Shown: one piece after another, positions 15,383 to 22,813 of the stretch
Numbering within the stretch: position 1 is the first letter of the stretch
How the letters are laid out: each line of letters starts with the position of its first letter
Assembly: GCA_029821455.1 (NCBI GenBank)
Contig: JALGTI010000007.1
Coordinates: 1 to 46,049, forward strand
Direction: 5' to 3'
Origin: Candidatus Zipacnadia bacterium
GTDB lineage: Bacteria; Armatimonadota; Zipacnadia; Zipacnadales; Zipacnadaceae
Length of the DNA: 46,049 bases
Made by a program: the position numbers and the translations under genes
Notes under the pieces: generated by a model
What the model was told of the DNA's origin: nothing
The model's database searches: none
The model's input: the letters and a program-made list of their open reading frames with translations, nothing else

Positions 15383-18352
15383 TCAGTGCTGGTTCAGGTT
15401 GATGTCGTAGCTTGCCCCGTGCTCGCAGAGAATCTCCAGGACCGTCTCCGCCGCATCTGCTGACGCGATGCGGACCTTCTCGTCCGCGTCCGGCAGCTTC
15501 CAGGCGCAAACGGTTGCCGTCGCCTCCAGCAGCCGCCAGGCCCCGCGAAGGGTGACACGCAGGGGCTGCGGCTGGTTCACCCCTTTTTCCAGGTTCAGGT
15601 CGGGGTCAGCCACGCTCAGAGCCAAGTGCCCGTCCCGCACCGCTTCGGCCATGATGAGGCACGGCCGGTCAACCGCTTTGATCGGGAGCGTCTCAGTGCC
15701 GACTGACTGCGGATCGACCTCCTGGGCGACAAAGAACACACAGCTCCATCGGCGAGCAGCGGTGTGCCAGACGATGTGGGCGGCTTGGTCGCGCTGAATG
15801 ACCCGGTAAGGCGGTCCGGCGGCAAGCTTCTCCATCGCCTCAGGGGTCGCCCGAACTACCAACATGTACTCGTAGCCTGCCGTGGTGGGGGTCTTGCCGT
15901 GGTCAATCCAGGCAGTCAGAAAATCCCCTTCGCTGTCCTCCAAGCCGAGCTGGTCCAGGCTCATTTGGCGCTTACGTGCCACAGTTACATTCTGCCCCGC
16001 GGGCAGGTAATAGCCAGTCTCCTGAACATCGAGAAACCAATGCGGGTTCGCTTCGTCAAGCGTTCGCTGCTCCGGGAAGGAGGTGAACTCAGCCCCATCA
16101 AGGCGGGTGGGGATGAACTCGCCCTGCTCGCTTTTTGGAAGGCGTTTCTGGCAGAGAGTTGTCTGGACAGGATACTCCGCCTCGTCGCAAGAGATGTCGG
16201 AACCCAGGCAGAGGATCTGCTCGTCATTGAAGAACCAGCTCTTTCTTCCTGTGAGGGTCTTGTTGTCGAGCAGGGGCTGGTTCAGAATCATGGCGAAGAT
16301 GCCCTGGCGGCCCTGATATGAGAGCCCGCCCACGAAAGTCTCGGGCGAGTACACCCGGCCGCGAGAACGCCAGGCTTTGTCTATCTCTTCCAACGGAAGG
16401 TAAGGGACGGTGGTGCCCTCGAATCGTCGCCAGTCCCAACCAAGCTCCTCGCGGCCACTTGCTTCTGCGCTGACGGGAGTTCCGCCAGCCAGGATCTCCA
16501 AATTCCCCAGGCCCTGGAAAAGCCCGCAGCAGTTGCGTTGGGCCTGTCGCTCACTCCCCCAGATGTACTTGCTCTGGCCCTTGAGGCTGGCAAGCCAGTT
16601 GTCGCGGCGATGGCACAGCAGACCGGCGTATGGCATCACGAAAGTCCCATTCGGCGCCGGCTCCGGCTTGATGCCAAGACTGCTATATGGTTCATTGTTG
16701 ACTGCTTCGGGCACCAGGCGCAGATACGCTGCCGCTACTTCCCGATCAATCGCCTGCTTTCCATCGGGCGTTCCAAGGCGCGCCAGAGCGTCCAGTCCTC
16801 GCAGTCCTGACGGACGGATGACGCCATAACCAGCCGTGAATGGACTACGACCTTTGAGCGCGAGCGGCAAATCAAGCTGATTGGCGTAGAAGCGCTGTGC
16901 GAGCATTGCTCGGCGGAGCCGCTCATGCGCTTCAGCGCTCAGACGCCAGGGCGTGTCGCTTAGCTCCTGGAACAGTGGAGGCAAGGTTCCGAAGGCGTTC
17001 TGGGCATAGGAATGATAGTGACCGCTGTGATGGTACGCGGAACCGTCAATCTTGAGGGTGCTTGTTGGCTGCAGCATTGAGCGCTCTAACATCGCACTAA
17101 AGGCATTCAGCCAGCGGACCTGCTCGGCCGGCTCAACCTGCATGAGACACTGGCGCAGCAGGCGGGGAACGGTAAGGTGGTAGAAATCCATGTGGGAGGG
17201 CGCCTTGCCCTCGGCGAAGATCGCGCTGCCGCCGTAGGTGTAGAGAAGGAAGTCACGGTGGGGCTGCAATCGCCCCGTCTCTGCAAGCACGTCGCGCATC
17301 AGGAAGACGGCGTCCGCCCACGCCCCTCCGTACCACCAACTCCACCGGAACCCGGATCCTGCCTGCAGCGCCTGGTCATGGAGATGGTCTGCAATAAGCA
17401 GGAAGGCTTCAGCCAGTCGGCGGCGTTGTTGTGCATCATTGCTGGCCCGATATGCCTTGGCGACCTTACGGGCAAGGTAGCTCATGGACGCAGGGGTCTG
17501 CATGCCAAACGACTTGGGGCCGTGCTCGTCCGGCCACCACTCAAGATCCTTGATTCCCTGTTCGCCTGCTGCGGCCAAATACTGTAAGTGGGCGTCAATA
17601 CCGGGGCCACGCACGCCGTGCTCATCGCGCACAATGCCAAGCACCTTGACCTTATCACAAAGGGCCTTCACCTGTGCTTCCTCAATGCCTGGCCCTTCAT
17701 CGGGACCCAACAGCTTGCGGATGCCAGCCAGTTCGGCCTCAGTGACGCGCTCGGGCTTGGGGAAGCGCTGCTCGTCCGGCACCGGGGGCCGCCACTGGGC
17801 CAGCTTTTCAGGGATGAGCGCACCAGCCGGAGAGGTGAGCGCGTTATACTTGATGAAATCCAGAAACACAGTCCCTTTCGCCACCTGGCTCGGCGCGACG
17901 ATGCGGATGTTGTCCACCTCCGTCGTCGGCTTGCCGTCCGGGAAAGCGTGATAGTAAGGACGCCCCTGCCGCCAGCCGGTGAACTCCAGCGGGAACCGGA
18001 AGGAGCCGGTGACTTCCTCGCCCTCCCGGAACTCAAAGACCAGCGCATCTGAAATTGGCTCTTCCATGTACACCCACACGGCGAAGCAGGCCCTGCAACG
18101 GAAGCCACCGACGCGAGCGACATCCCCGATGCCGTGGTGGATGACCAACTGCTCCCCCTTGGACCAATCCCAGCGCAACGAATTGCTGCCCTGCTTGCTG
18201 TGCCACGGACTGATGCTCAAACTCTCCGCTCGGGTCGCCGCGAAGTAAGGCGGCACGCCGTCCTCGAACGACTCGTAGTACTCGCCCTGCTGGCCCGAGG
18301 CCATGGTACAGGCAGCCAAGACAAACGTGAAGACCATGACCATTGTACTCAT
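15383..18352 (-). CDS. Chondroitin ABC lyase-like polysaccharide lyase (PL8), secreted
   Basis: The protein has 989 residues from ATG 18352; a second ATG at 18361 is in frame, but AGGGGGAG is at a good distance only for 18352. A signal peptide is clear (MSTMVMVFTFVLAACTMASG). It follows the layout of chondroitinase ABC (about 1000 residues): an N-terminal laminin-G-like domain (YYESFEDGVPPYFAA, LRWDWSKGEQLVIH), an alpha/alpha-toroid, and a super-sandwich. The active-site stretch DGSAYHHSGHYHSYAQNAF near residue 440 and the block YAGLLCHRRDNWLASLKGQ, followed by YIWGSE, match PL8 enzymes, with the catalytic His/Tyr pair apparently present. The role is beta-elimination of uronic-acid-containing glycans such as chondroitin or hyaluronan. 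Upstream is an IS3 fragment, in frame with it. Confidence 0.85.
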   Translation of the reverse strand: MSTMVMVFTFVLAACTMASGQQGEYYESFEDGVPPYFAATRAESLSISPWHSKQGSNSLRWDWSKGEQLVIHHGIGDVARVGGFRCRACFAVWVYMEEPISDALVFEFREGEEVTGSFRFPLEFTGWRQGRPYYHAFPDGKPTTEVDNIRIVAPSQVAKGTVFLDFIKYNALTSPAGALIPEKLAQWRPPVPDEQRFPKPERVTEAELAGIRKLLGPDEGPGIEEAQVKALCDKVKVLGIVRDEHGVRGPGIDAHLQYLAAAGEQGIKDLEWWPDEHGPKSFGMQTPASMSYLARKVAKAYRASNDAQQRRRLAEAFLLIADHLHDQALQAGSGFRWSWWYGGAWADAVFLMRDVLAETGRLQPHRDFLLYTYGGSAIFAEGKAPSHMDFYHLTVPRLLRQCLMQVEPAEQVRWLNAFSAMLERSMLQPTSTLKIDGSAYHHSGHYHSYAQNAFGTLPPLFQELSDTPWRLSAEAHERLRRAMLAQRFYANQLDLPLALKGRSPFTAGYGVIRPSGLRGLDALARLGTPDGKQAIDREVAAAYLRLVPEAVNNEPYSSLGIKPEPAPNGTFVMPYAGLLCHRRDNWLASLKGQSKYIWGSERQAQRNCCGLFQGLGNLEILAGGTPVSAEASGREELGWDWRRFEGTTVPYLPLEEIDKAWRSRGRVYSPETFVGGLSYQGRQGIFAMILNQPLLDNKTLTGRKSWFFNDEQILCLGSDISCDEAEYPVQTTLCQKRLPKSEQGEFIPTRLDGAEFTSFPEQRTLDEANPHWFLDVQETGYYLPAGQNVTVARKRQMSLDQLGLEDSEGDFLTAWIDHGKTPTTAGYEYMLVVRATPEAMEKLAAGPPYRVIQRDQAAHIVWHTAARRWSCVFFVAQEVDPQSVGTETLPIKAVDRPCLIMAEAVRDGHLALSVADPDLNLEKGVNQPQPLRVTLRGAWRLLEATATVCAWKLPDADEKVRIASADAAETVLEILCEHGASYDINLNQH

Positions 18353-18361
18353 GTTACTCAT

Positions 18362-18613
18362 CTCCCCCTGCCGCGATTGCTGCCCGAACTCCACCGGCGT
18401 CAGATAGCCCAACGAACTGTGCGGTCGCACCGCATAATAATGCCTTCGCCAGCGCTCGATGAGTACCTGCGCCTCTTTGAGTGTGTAGAAGCTCTCCCCG
18501 TTGAGCAACTCGTCGCGCAGCTTGCCATTCAACCATTCGATGTACCCATTTTCCCGTGGGCTTCCCGGTTCGATGAACAACGTTTTGACTTCCAACCGCC
18601 GCCATTCTGACAC
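18362..18613 (-). pseudogene. IS3-family OrfB C-terminal fragment, in frame with the lyase gene
   Basis: The minus strand reads VKTLFIEPGSPRENGYIEWL, NGKLRDELLNGESFYTLKEA and RRHYYAVRPHSSLGYLTP. This is the end of an IS3 integrase, with the third catalytic Glu (ENGYIE). The frame continues without stop into the lyase, so a naive start at GTG 18613 would create a false transposase-lyase fusion. Coverage is about 80 codons of some 280, so the element is dead. The lyase promoter may lie in or beyond this remnant. Confidence 0.8.
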
Positions 18614-18843
18614 AACGACTGGACCCGCTTCAGGGGGGCTGTGTCTGGTCCTGCTGGGAATTCAAGCTCTCTGGAGCGTCAGCAGTGGTGGCAGAAGCAG
18701 GTTGTTTGGCGCTTTGCTATCGGGAGAGAAGGCGCCTGCGGCTCCAATGGCGAAGTTATCCATCATGTGGGCGACTGTTCAGCCCATGCAGGAACGATGC
18801 TTACTTGATATGGAGAATACCGGGTGAAAGGGTGACAAGCGCC

Positions 18844-19962
18844 ATGGAGTACCGAGCCCTTGGCCGCACCGGTCTGTCGGTCAGCGCCATTAGCCTGGGC
18901 ACGGAATACCTCCTCGACGTGCCCCGCGGGCAGGCTGTCGAAGTGATCTGCCGGGCCGTTGATGAGGGGATCAACTACTTCGATCTCTTCTATGCGCAGC
19001 CCTCATTCCGGGACACCATGGGCGAGGCGTTGCATGGCCTGCGCGACCGTGTCTTACTCACGGCTCACCTCGGCGCGGGTGAAAGGGACGGGCAGTACCA
19101 GCGGACGCGCGACATCGAGGAGTGCATGGGCTATTTCGATGACAACTTGAGTCGGTACCGTACCGACCACGTAGATGTGCTCTTCCTGCACAACTGCGAC
19201 GAGAGTGACGACTGCAACGCGATCTTTGCCCCAGAGGGCCTCGCCGATATTGCTGAGGACTACCGCCGGGATGGCAAGGCCCGCTTCATCGGGTTCAGCT
19301 CACACAATGTTGACATCTCTCGCCGAGCCATCGAGACTGGGCGCGTCGATGTGCTGATGTTCCCGATCAACTTCACAGGCCATGTCACGCCGGGACGCCG
19401 TGACCTGTTCGCTACCTGCGTCGGGCGAGAGATTGGCCTCGTGGGGATGAAGCCGTACGCTGGGGGGAAGCTCCTGCAGGGGGGGCCCAAGATCAAGGTC
19501 AACCGCTGGGCCACCGGTGGCTCAATACTTGAGGCAGAGCGTCGGGCAGTCACGCCCGTCCAGTGCCTCGCCTACGCGCTCTCGCAGCCCGGCGTCGCCG
19601 CCGTCGTGCCCGGCTGCACCGACCCTTCTCAACTTGAGGATGCACTGGCCTGGCTGACCGCAACGGCCGCGGAGCGGGACTTCTCATCCGTCCTCGCTGG
19701 GCTCGGGCAGTTCGAGACCGGTGAGTGTGTCTACTGCAACCACTGCCTGCCGTGTCCCGCGGGGATCGACATCGGCGGCATCATGCGCATTCTGGATCGC
19801 GCTCGCGTGCAGATGACCCCTGCCCTCCGTAAGGAGTACGCGGCCCTGGCGGAGAACGCCTCCGATTGCACGAACTGCGAGGCCTGCGTGCCGCGATGCC
19901 CCTTCGGAGCAAACCCCGCGGGCGCGATGGAGGAGGCAGCTCGTCTGCTCTCGGAACCGTAG
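18844..19962 (+). CDS. Aldo/keto reductase with C-terminal 4Fe-4S ferredoxin domain
   Basis: The protein has 372 residues from ATG 18844 (MEYRALGRTGLSVSAISLGT, the usual family start); an in-frame GTG at 18832 with GGGTGAAAGG upstream is an alternative. The TIM-barrel part has GINYFDLFYAQPSFRDTMGE (catalytic Asp and Tyr), the HVDVLFLHNCDE His region and IGLVGMKPYAGGKLL. Where most family members have ATK, the sequence reads VLLTAHLGAG, so the usual catalytic Lys is not evident. Residues of about 290-365 bear CVYCNHCLPCPAGIDIGG and CTNCEACVPRCPFG, two cysteine clusters for Fe-S clusters. Such fused enzymes couple carbonyl/alcohol redox to an electron carrier. It diverges from the lyase gene. 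Confidence 0.88.
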   Translation: MEYRALGRTGLSVSAISLGTEYLLDVPRGQAVEVICRAVDEGINYFDLFYAQPSFRDTMGEALHGLRDRVLLTAHLGAGERDGQYQRTRDIEECMGYFDDNLSRYRTDHVDVLFLHNCDESDDCNAIFAPEGLADIAEDYRRDGKARFIGFSSHNVDISRRAIETGRVDVLMFPINFTGHVTPGRRDLFATCVGREIGLVGMKPYAGGKLLQGGPKIKVNRWATGGSILEAERRAVTPVQCLAYALSQPGVAAVVPGCTDPSQLEDALAWLTATAAERDFSSVLAGLGQFETGECVYCNHCLPCPAGIDIGGIMRILDRARVQMTPALRKEYAALAENASDCTNCEACVPRCPFGANPAGAMEEAARLLSEP

Positions 19963-20023
19963 GTTTGTCGCCAGGGCGCTGACCGTCCGACGTGCCCCCA
20001 AACGTTTGCTCGTCAGACTGCCA

Positions 20024-20588
20024 GGGGTGTGCCTCCGAAAAAGTCCATCCAGGCCCACAACACCGCACTCCGACACCTGCGATCTCAGGAGCGCCAGTGT
20101 GGGTGAGCACCCCCTTCCTAGATCATCCGTCAAAGTCCTGCCGAAACGTCAGTTCCAGCGTGGATGGACCTTTTGGGAGGGACAGGAAGCCGGCACGATG
20201 CCAGCGCTTCACCGTGGCTGGCTTCATCAGCTGGGCGAGGTCTTCCCAGCCTTCGAGGAACCGGGATAACACGACCCAGAGGAGACGGAACGCTGGAGTG
20301 AAGCGAGGCTTCGGCTCCTTCTCCTGCTGCACCCGCTCGACGCAGGTGGCCAGCTGGCTGCTCAAGGCCACGACCGTCGCCGCGGTCCTGGCTCTGGGCG
20401 ACACGAAGGCAGAGACGTAGAGGAGTGCGTAGAAGGTCAGCTGGTGGACAAACTGGAAGAGCTGGGCGAAGTTCCGATGCACGATCTTGAGGGCGCTCAT
20501 AGTTAGGAACGCCCCTTCTTACGTCGACTGCGACAGCCCTGCAAACCCCCAGATTACAGGCGGGATGGACTTTTTCGGAGGGCACCCC
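20024..20588. mobile_element. 565-bp insertion-sequence remnant bounded by inverted repeats
   Basis: The left end CCTCCGAAAAAGTCCATCC (20032-20050) is mirrored exactly by GGATGGACTTTTTCGGAGG (20563-20581), with further matching bases outside (GGGGTG / CACCCC). Inside is the start of a transposase gene. A third, imperfect copy of the end (GGATGGACCTTTTGGGAGG) lies at 20162-20180, exactly where transposase similarity stops. It is an internally deleted element, perhaps the product of nested insertion. Confidence 0.65.
20123..20500 (-). pseudogene. Transposase N-terminal fragment (integrase-type)
   Basis: The protein (125 codons from ATG 20500, with AAGGGGC upstream) includes FTPAFRLLWVVLSRFLEGWE and DLAQLMKPATVKRWHRAGF. 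This is the N-terminal region of rve-type integrase transposases (family form RLLWxxLSRxWxxWxxxLxxxKPxTVxxWHRxxF). The DDE core is absent; after AGF the frame runs through a copy of the element's own end. Non-functional. Confidence 0.65.
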
Positions 20589-20640
20589 ATCCGAACGCAG
20601 GGATTGACCGACAGACGGCGAACCGCCTCGCATTGACCCA

Positions 20641-20660
20641 AGTATGGTGTCCGCCGAACA
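20641..20660. repeat. Degenerate GTATGGTGTCC motif, copy 2
   Basis: AGTATGGTGTCCGCCGAAC resembles the motif at 12424 and 21907. It lies about 40 bases before the start of the BNR-repeat gene. Confidence 0.25.
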
Positions 20661-20696
20661 GGCGGAGCACTCCAAACCGAAGAGGAACACACAATC

Positions 20697-21869
20697 ATGC
20701 CAAACACACACATCGCCGAGACGGAACACTTCTGGTATCGCCTGCAGCCGGAGGGTGTCTACATCGACTCGCAGTGCGATAACAAGGCCTTCGGGTATAT
20801 CGATGGGCGAGTCATGCTGTCGGAGGACAACGGCCAGACATGGCCACACAGCCTCGAGTTCCCCAATGCCCATAACATCACATTCAGCTGCATCCTGAGG
20901 AACGGGAATGTAGTTTTCGCCACGCGCTCGAAGCTGTACCTCAGCACCGACGACCTCAAAACGTGCGAGCAGATTACAGTCAAGGGCCTTGACGGGAGTG
21001 ACTACCTGCCGCACACGCCGCAGAACCCGGATAATCCAGGCTGGTACTTCCATACCCTCCCCGGTGTCAACTCCTGGGATGTCAACGGCACGGAGATGCT
21101 GGTCTGGGGCAATTACTGCAATGTGCTGGGCGGTGCGACGCCGGTGAATATCTACTACTCGACCGACGGCGGGCAGACGGTGAAGATCGCCTATGCCTTC
21201 GGGCAGAATCGCTACACGCGCGACAACGGTTCGCCGGGTGGGGGGCAGGAGGGGACGCTGCTGGGCGATCCCGATAGCCCGGTCTGCTGCCGGCATGTCC
21301 ACACCGTCGCCTACAATTCGGTCGAGGATGCCTTCTACGCCTGCACCGGCGATGGAGACAGGCCAGAGGGGTTCGAGTGCCACTGGCTGCGGGGTACGTA
21401 CGACGCGGCGGCGGACGGCTGGGATTGGCGGGTCATTATCTCCGATCACCTGAACTCGCGCTACAAGGCGGGCGGGATCAACTTCGTTGACGGTGACCTG
21501 TACTGGATCAGCGATTCAAATGGCCCCGAGCCCTATGACCGGGGCGTCTTCCGGTGTGCGCCGGAAGACATCGGCAACCCCGATGCGCATACGCTGCTGT
21601 TCAACCCGGAAGTCGAGTCCGGCGCCATGATCATCCAGGACAACGTGATTTTGGCATCGCACTGCGCGCCGGCATCACCGATGGACACAGGCATCATCGT
21701 CTCACTGGACGGCGGCGAGACGTGGGCTCAGCACGATCTGAAGGACCTCGGCAAGCGGTCGCCGACGCGCTTCCACGAGATGAACTCCGATGGCTGGTTC
21801 CGCGTTGACCTGCGGAAGGGATGGATTGAGCACGCCGAGGTGCTCTTCATCAAGCCTAAGAAGGCATGA
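20697..21869 (+). CDS. BNR/Asp-box repeat protein (sialidase fold)
   Basis: The protein has 390 residues from ATG 20697 (GAGGAAC 9 bases upstream). It lacks a signal peptide. Short Asp-box-like repeats appear at MLSEDNGQTWPHSLEF, YYSTDGGQTVKIAYAF and VSLDGGETWAQHDL, matching S-x-D-x-G-x-(T/W)-W of BNR repeats, and LYLSTDDLKTCEQI is a weaker copy. These mark a six-bladed sialidase/exo-hydrolase propeller. The Arg triad of true sialidases is not evident, so the protein may be an uncharacterised glycan-recognising or hydrolytic homologue. It stands between insertion-sequence remnants, next to the heparinase-like gene. Confidence 0.7.
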   Translation: MPNTHIAETEHFWYRLQPEGVYIDSQCDNKAFGYIDGRVMLSEDNGQTWPHSLEFPNAHNITFSCILRNGNVVFATRSKLYLSTDDLKTCEQITVKGLDGSDYLPHTPQNPDNPGWYFHTLPGVNSWDVNGTEMLVWGNYCNVLGGATPVNIYYSTDGGQTVKIAYAFGQNRYTRDNGSPGGGQEGTLLGDPDSPVCCRHVHTVAYNSVEDAFYACTGDGDRPEGFECHWLRGTYDAAADGWDWRVIISDHLNSRYKAGGINFVDGDLYWISDSNGPEPYDRGVFRCAPEDIGNPDAHTLLFNPEVESGAMIIQDNVILASHCAPASPMDTGIIVSLDGGETWAQHDLKDLGKRSPTRFHEMNSDGWFRVDLRKGWIEHAEVLFIKPKKA

Positions 21870-21906
21870 TGCACCGCGCATCCGAATGCGTCAAGATCGT
21901 AAAATA

Positions 21907-21926
21907 GGTACGGTGTCCCCGGAATT
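21907..21926. repeat. GGTACGGTGTCCCCGGAATT motif, copy 3
   Basis: Same motif as at 12424 (about 18 of 20 positions), 40 bases after the stop of the BNR gene and 34 bases before the 60-bp inverted repeat. Confidence 0.4.
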
Positions 21927-21959
21927 GCCGGAATTCCAGTTGTTCCCAACACTGTTCTT

Positions 21960-22019
21960 AACCCCGAATCTTGGTCCACTTGGCATGAGAGTAGATGAAG
22001 GTCTATACTCTCGGCAGGG
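21960..22019 (+). repeat. 60-bp inverted repeat, left arm (IS3-type end)
   Basis: It starts AACCCCGAATCTTGGTCCAC and ends TCTATACTCTCGGCAGGG. The reverse complement is at 24572-24631 with a single mismatch. A diverged direct copy at 11887-11938 precedes an IS3 orfA start, which identifies the repeat as an element terminus. Confidence 0.8.
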
Positions 22020-22318
22020 CTTTCCGGGAAGAACAGGTGTGACGGTGTCCGGTGCTCAGGGCATTGCCTCCACCAGTTCCTGACACTCTTCGCTTGCCAT
22101 CCAGTTGCGAAAACTGTCCAATAGGGGGACGCTGAAGGATCAGCACCTGCTGACGCAGAGCGAGGATCTCCCTGTCGCGATCATCGCGCAGCAGACGAAG
22201 ACAGAGCGTGGATAGCGGAGACAACAAGATCAGAAGCAAGTGCCAGAACATACGGGAATGATGGCCTGAGCAGAAGGAGAAGTCACAAAGTGCACAGATC
22301 AGTTTTGGGACCCTACGG
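22003..22318 (-). mobile_element. Insertion-sequence 5' end with transposase N terminus (remnant A)
   Basis: Reading the minus strand, the end CCGTAGGGTCCCAAAACTG (22318-22300) is followed 50-70 bases later by ATG 22251. The product begins MFWHLLLILLSPLSTLCLRL and RDREILALRQQVLILQR, the well-known N terminus of integrase-type transposases (RDxxILALRQQLxxLxR). After LQR the frame loses similarity. The end sequence equals that of the 140-bp elements at 4480 and 4988 and so links them to this transposase family. Confidence 0.7.
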
Positions 22319-22406
22319 GGTCTTTCTGTTCAATACATACCAGGAAACGAACAAGCCGAGTAGCCCGGCGGACGACCACGATGCATGATGTGGAGACAGA
22401 TCTCTC

Positions 22407-22697
22407 CCGTGGGGTCCCAAAACTGATATGTGGTGCGGAAAGGTGCCCGTAGGCTCTCAATGCTGCCCCACAATCAGTCCCGGGCACTTTGTCGCACGAT
22501 GTCATGCAGTGCGCCTCGTTAAACGAATGGGTACTGCCGGGGCTAAACGTCATCAGCTGAGGCGCGATCATCACGCACCGGACGAAGATACAGTGTGTAT
22601 AGGAGAGACAACAAGACGAGAAGCAAATGCCAGAACATGCGGGGAGAATGGCCTCACCGGAAGGAGAAGTCAAGACTCTCACTGGGACCCCAGACGC
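22407..22697 (-). mobile_element. Deleted copy of the same insertion sequence (remnant B)
   Basis: The terminus CCGTGGGGTCCCAAAACTG (22407-22425) is on one side. On the other, bases 22545-22697 are a diverged copy of remnant A's transposase start (minus strand from ATG 22638: MFWHLLLVLLSLLYTLYLR) and of its 5' end, whose terminal repeat has decayed to CACTGGGACCCCAGACG. It appears to be an internally deleted element about 290 bp long. Together with remnant A it fills the 940-base gap before the heparinase-like gene. Confidence 0.55.
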
Positions 22698-22813
22698 CGC
22701 GACATTCAGCCTCGCTGTGCTGCCCCCCCAAGAAACTGGTCCAGGTGTTGTGTTAGTATTTGGGGCACTTGGACGGACTATAGAGGGGCAAATTTGGTGT
22801 CACTTCCACCAAA

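Noticed and set aside
18685..18843. Upstream extension of the aldo/keto reductase by 53 codons
   Set aside because: The added residues are Arg/Cys/Trp-rich and unlike the family; the family start MEYRALGRTGL is at 18844.
20130..21449. 439-codon minus-strand frame opposite the BNR gene
   Set aside because: Antisense shadow: the BNR frame has family motifs, a start and a ribosome-binding site, and the antisense does not.
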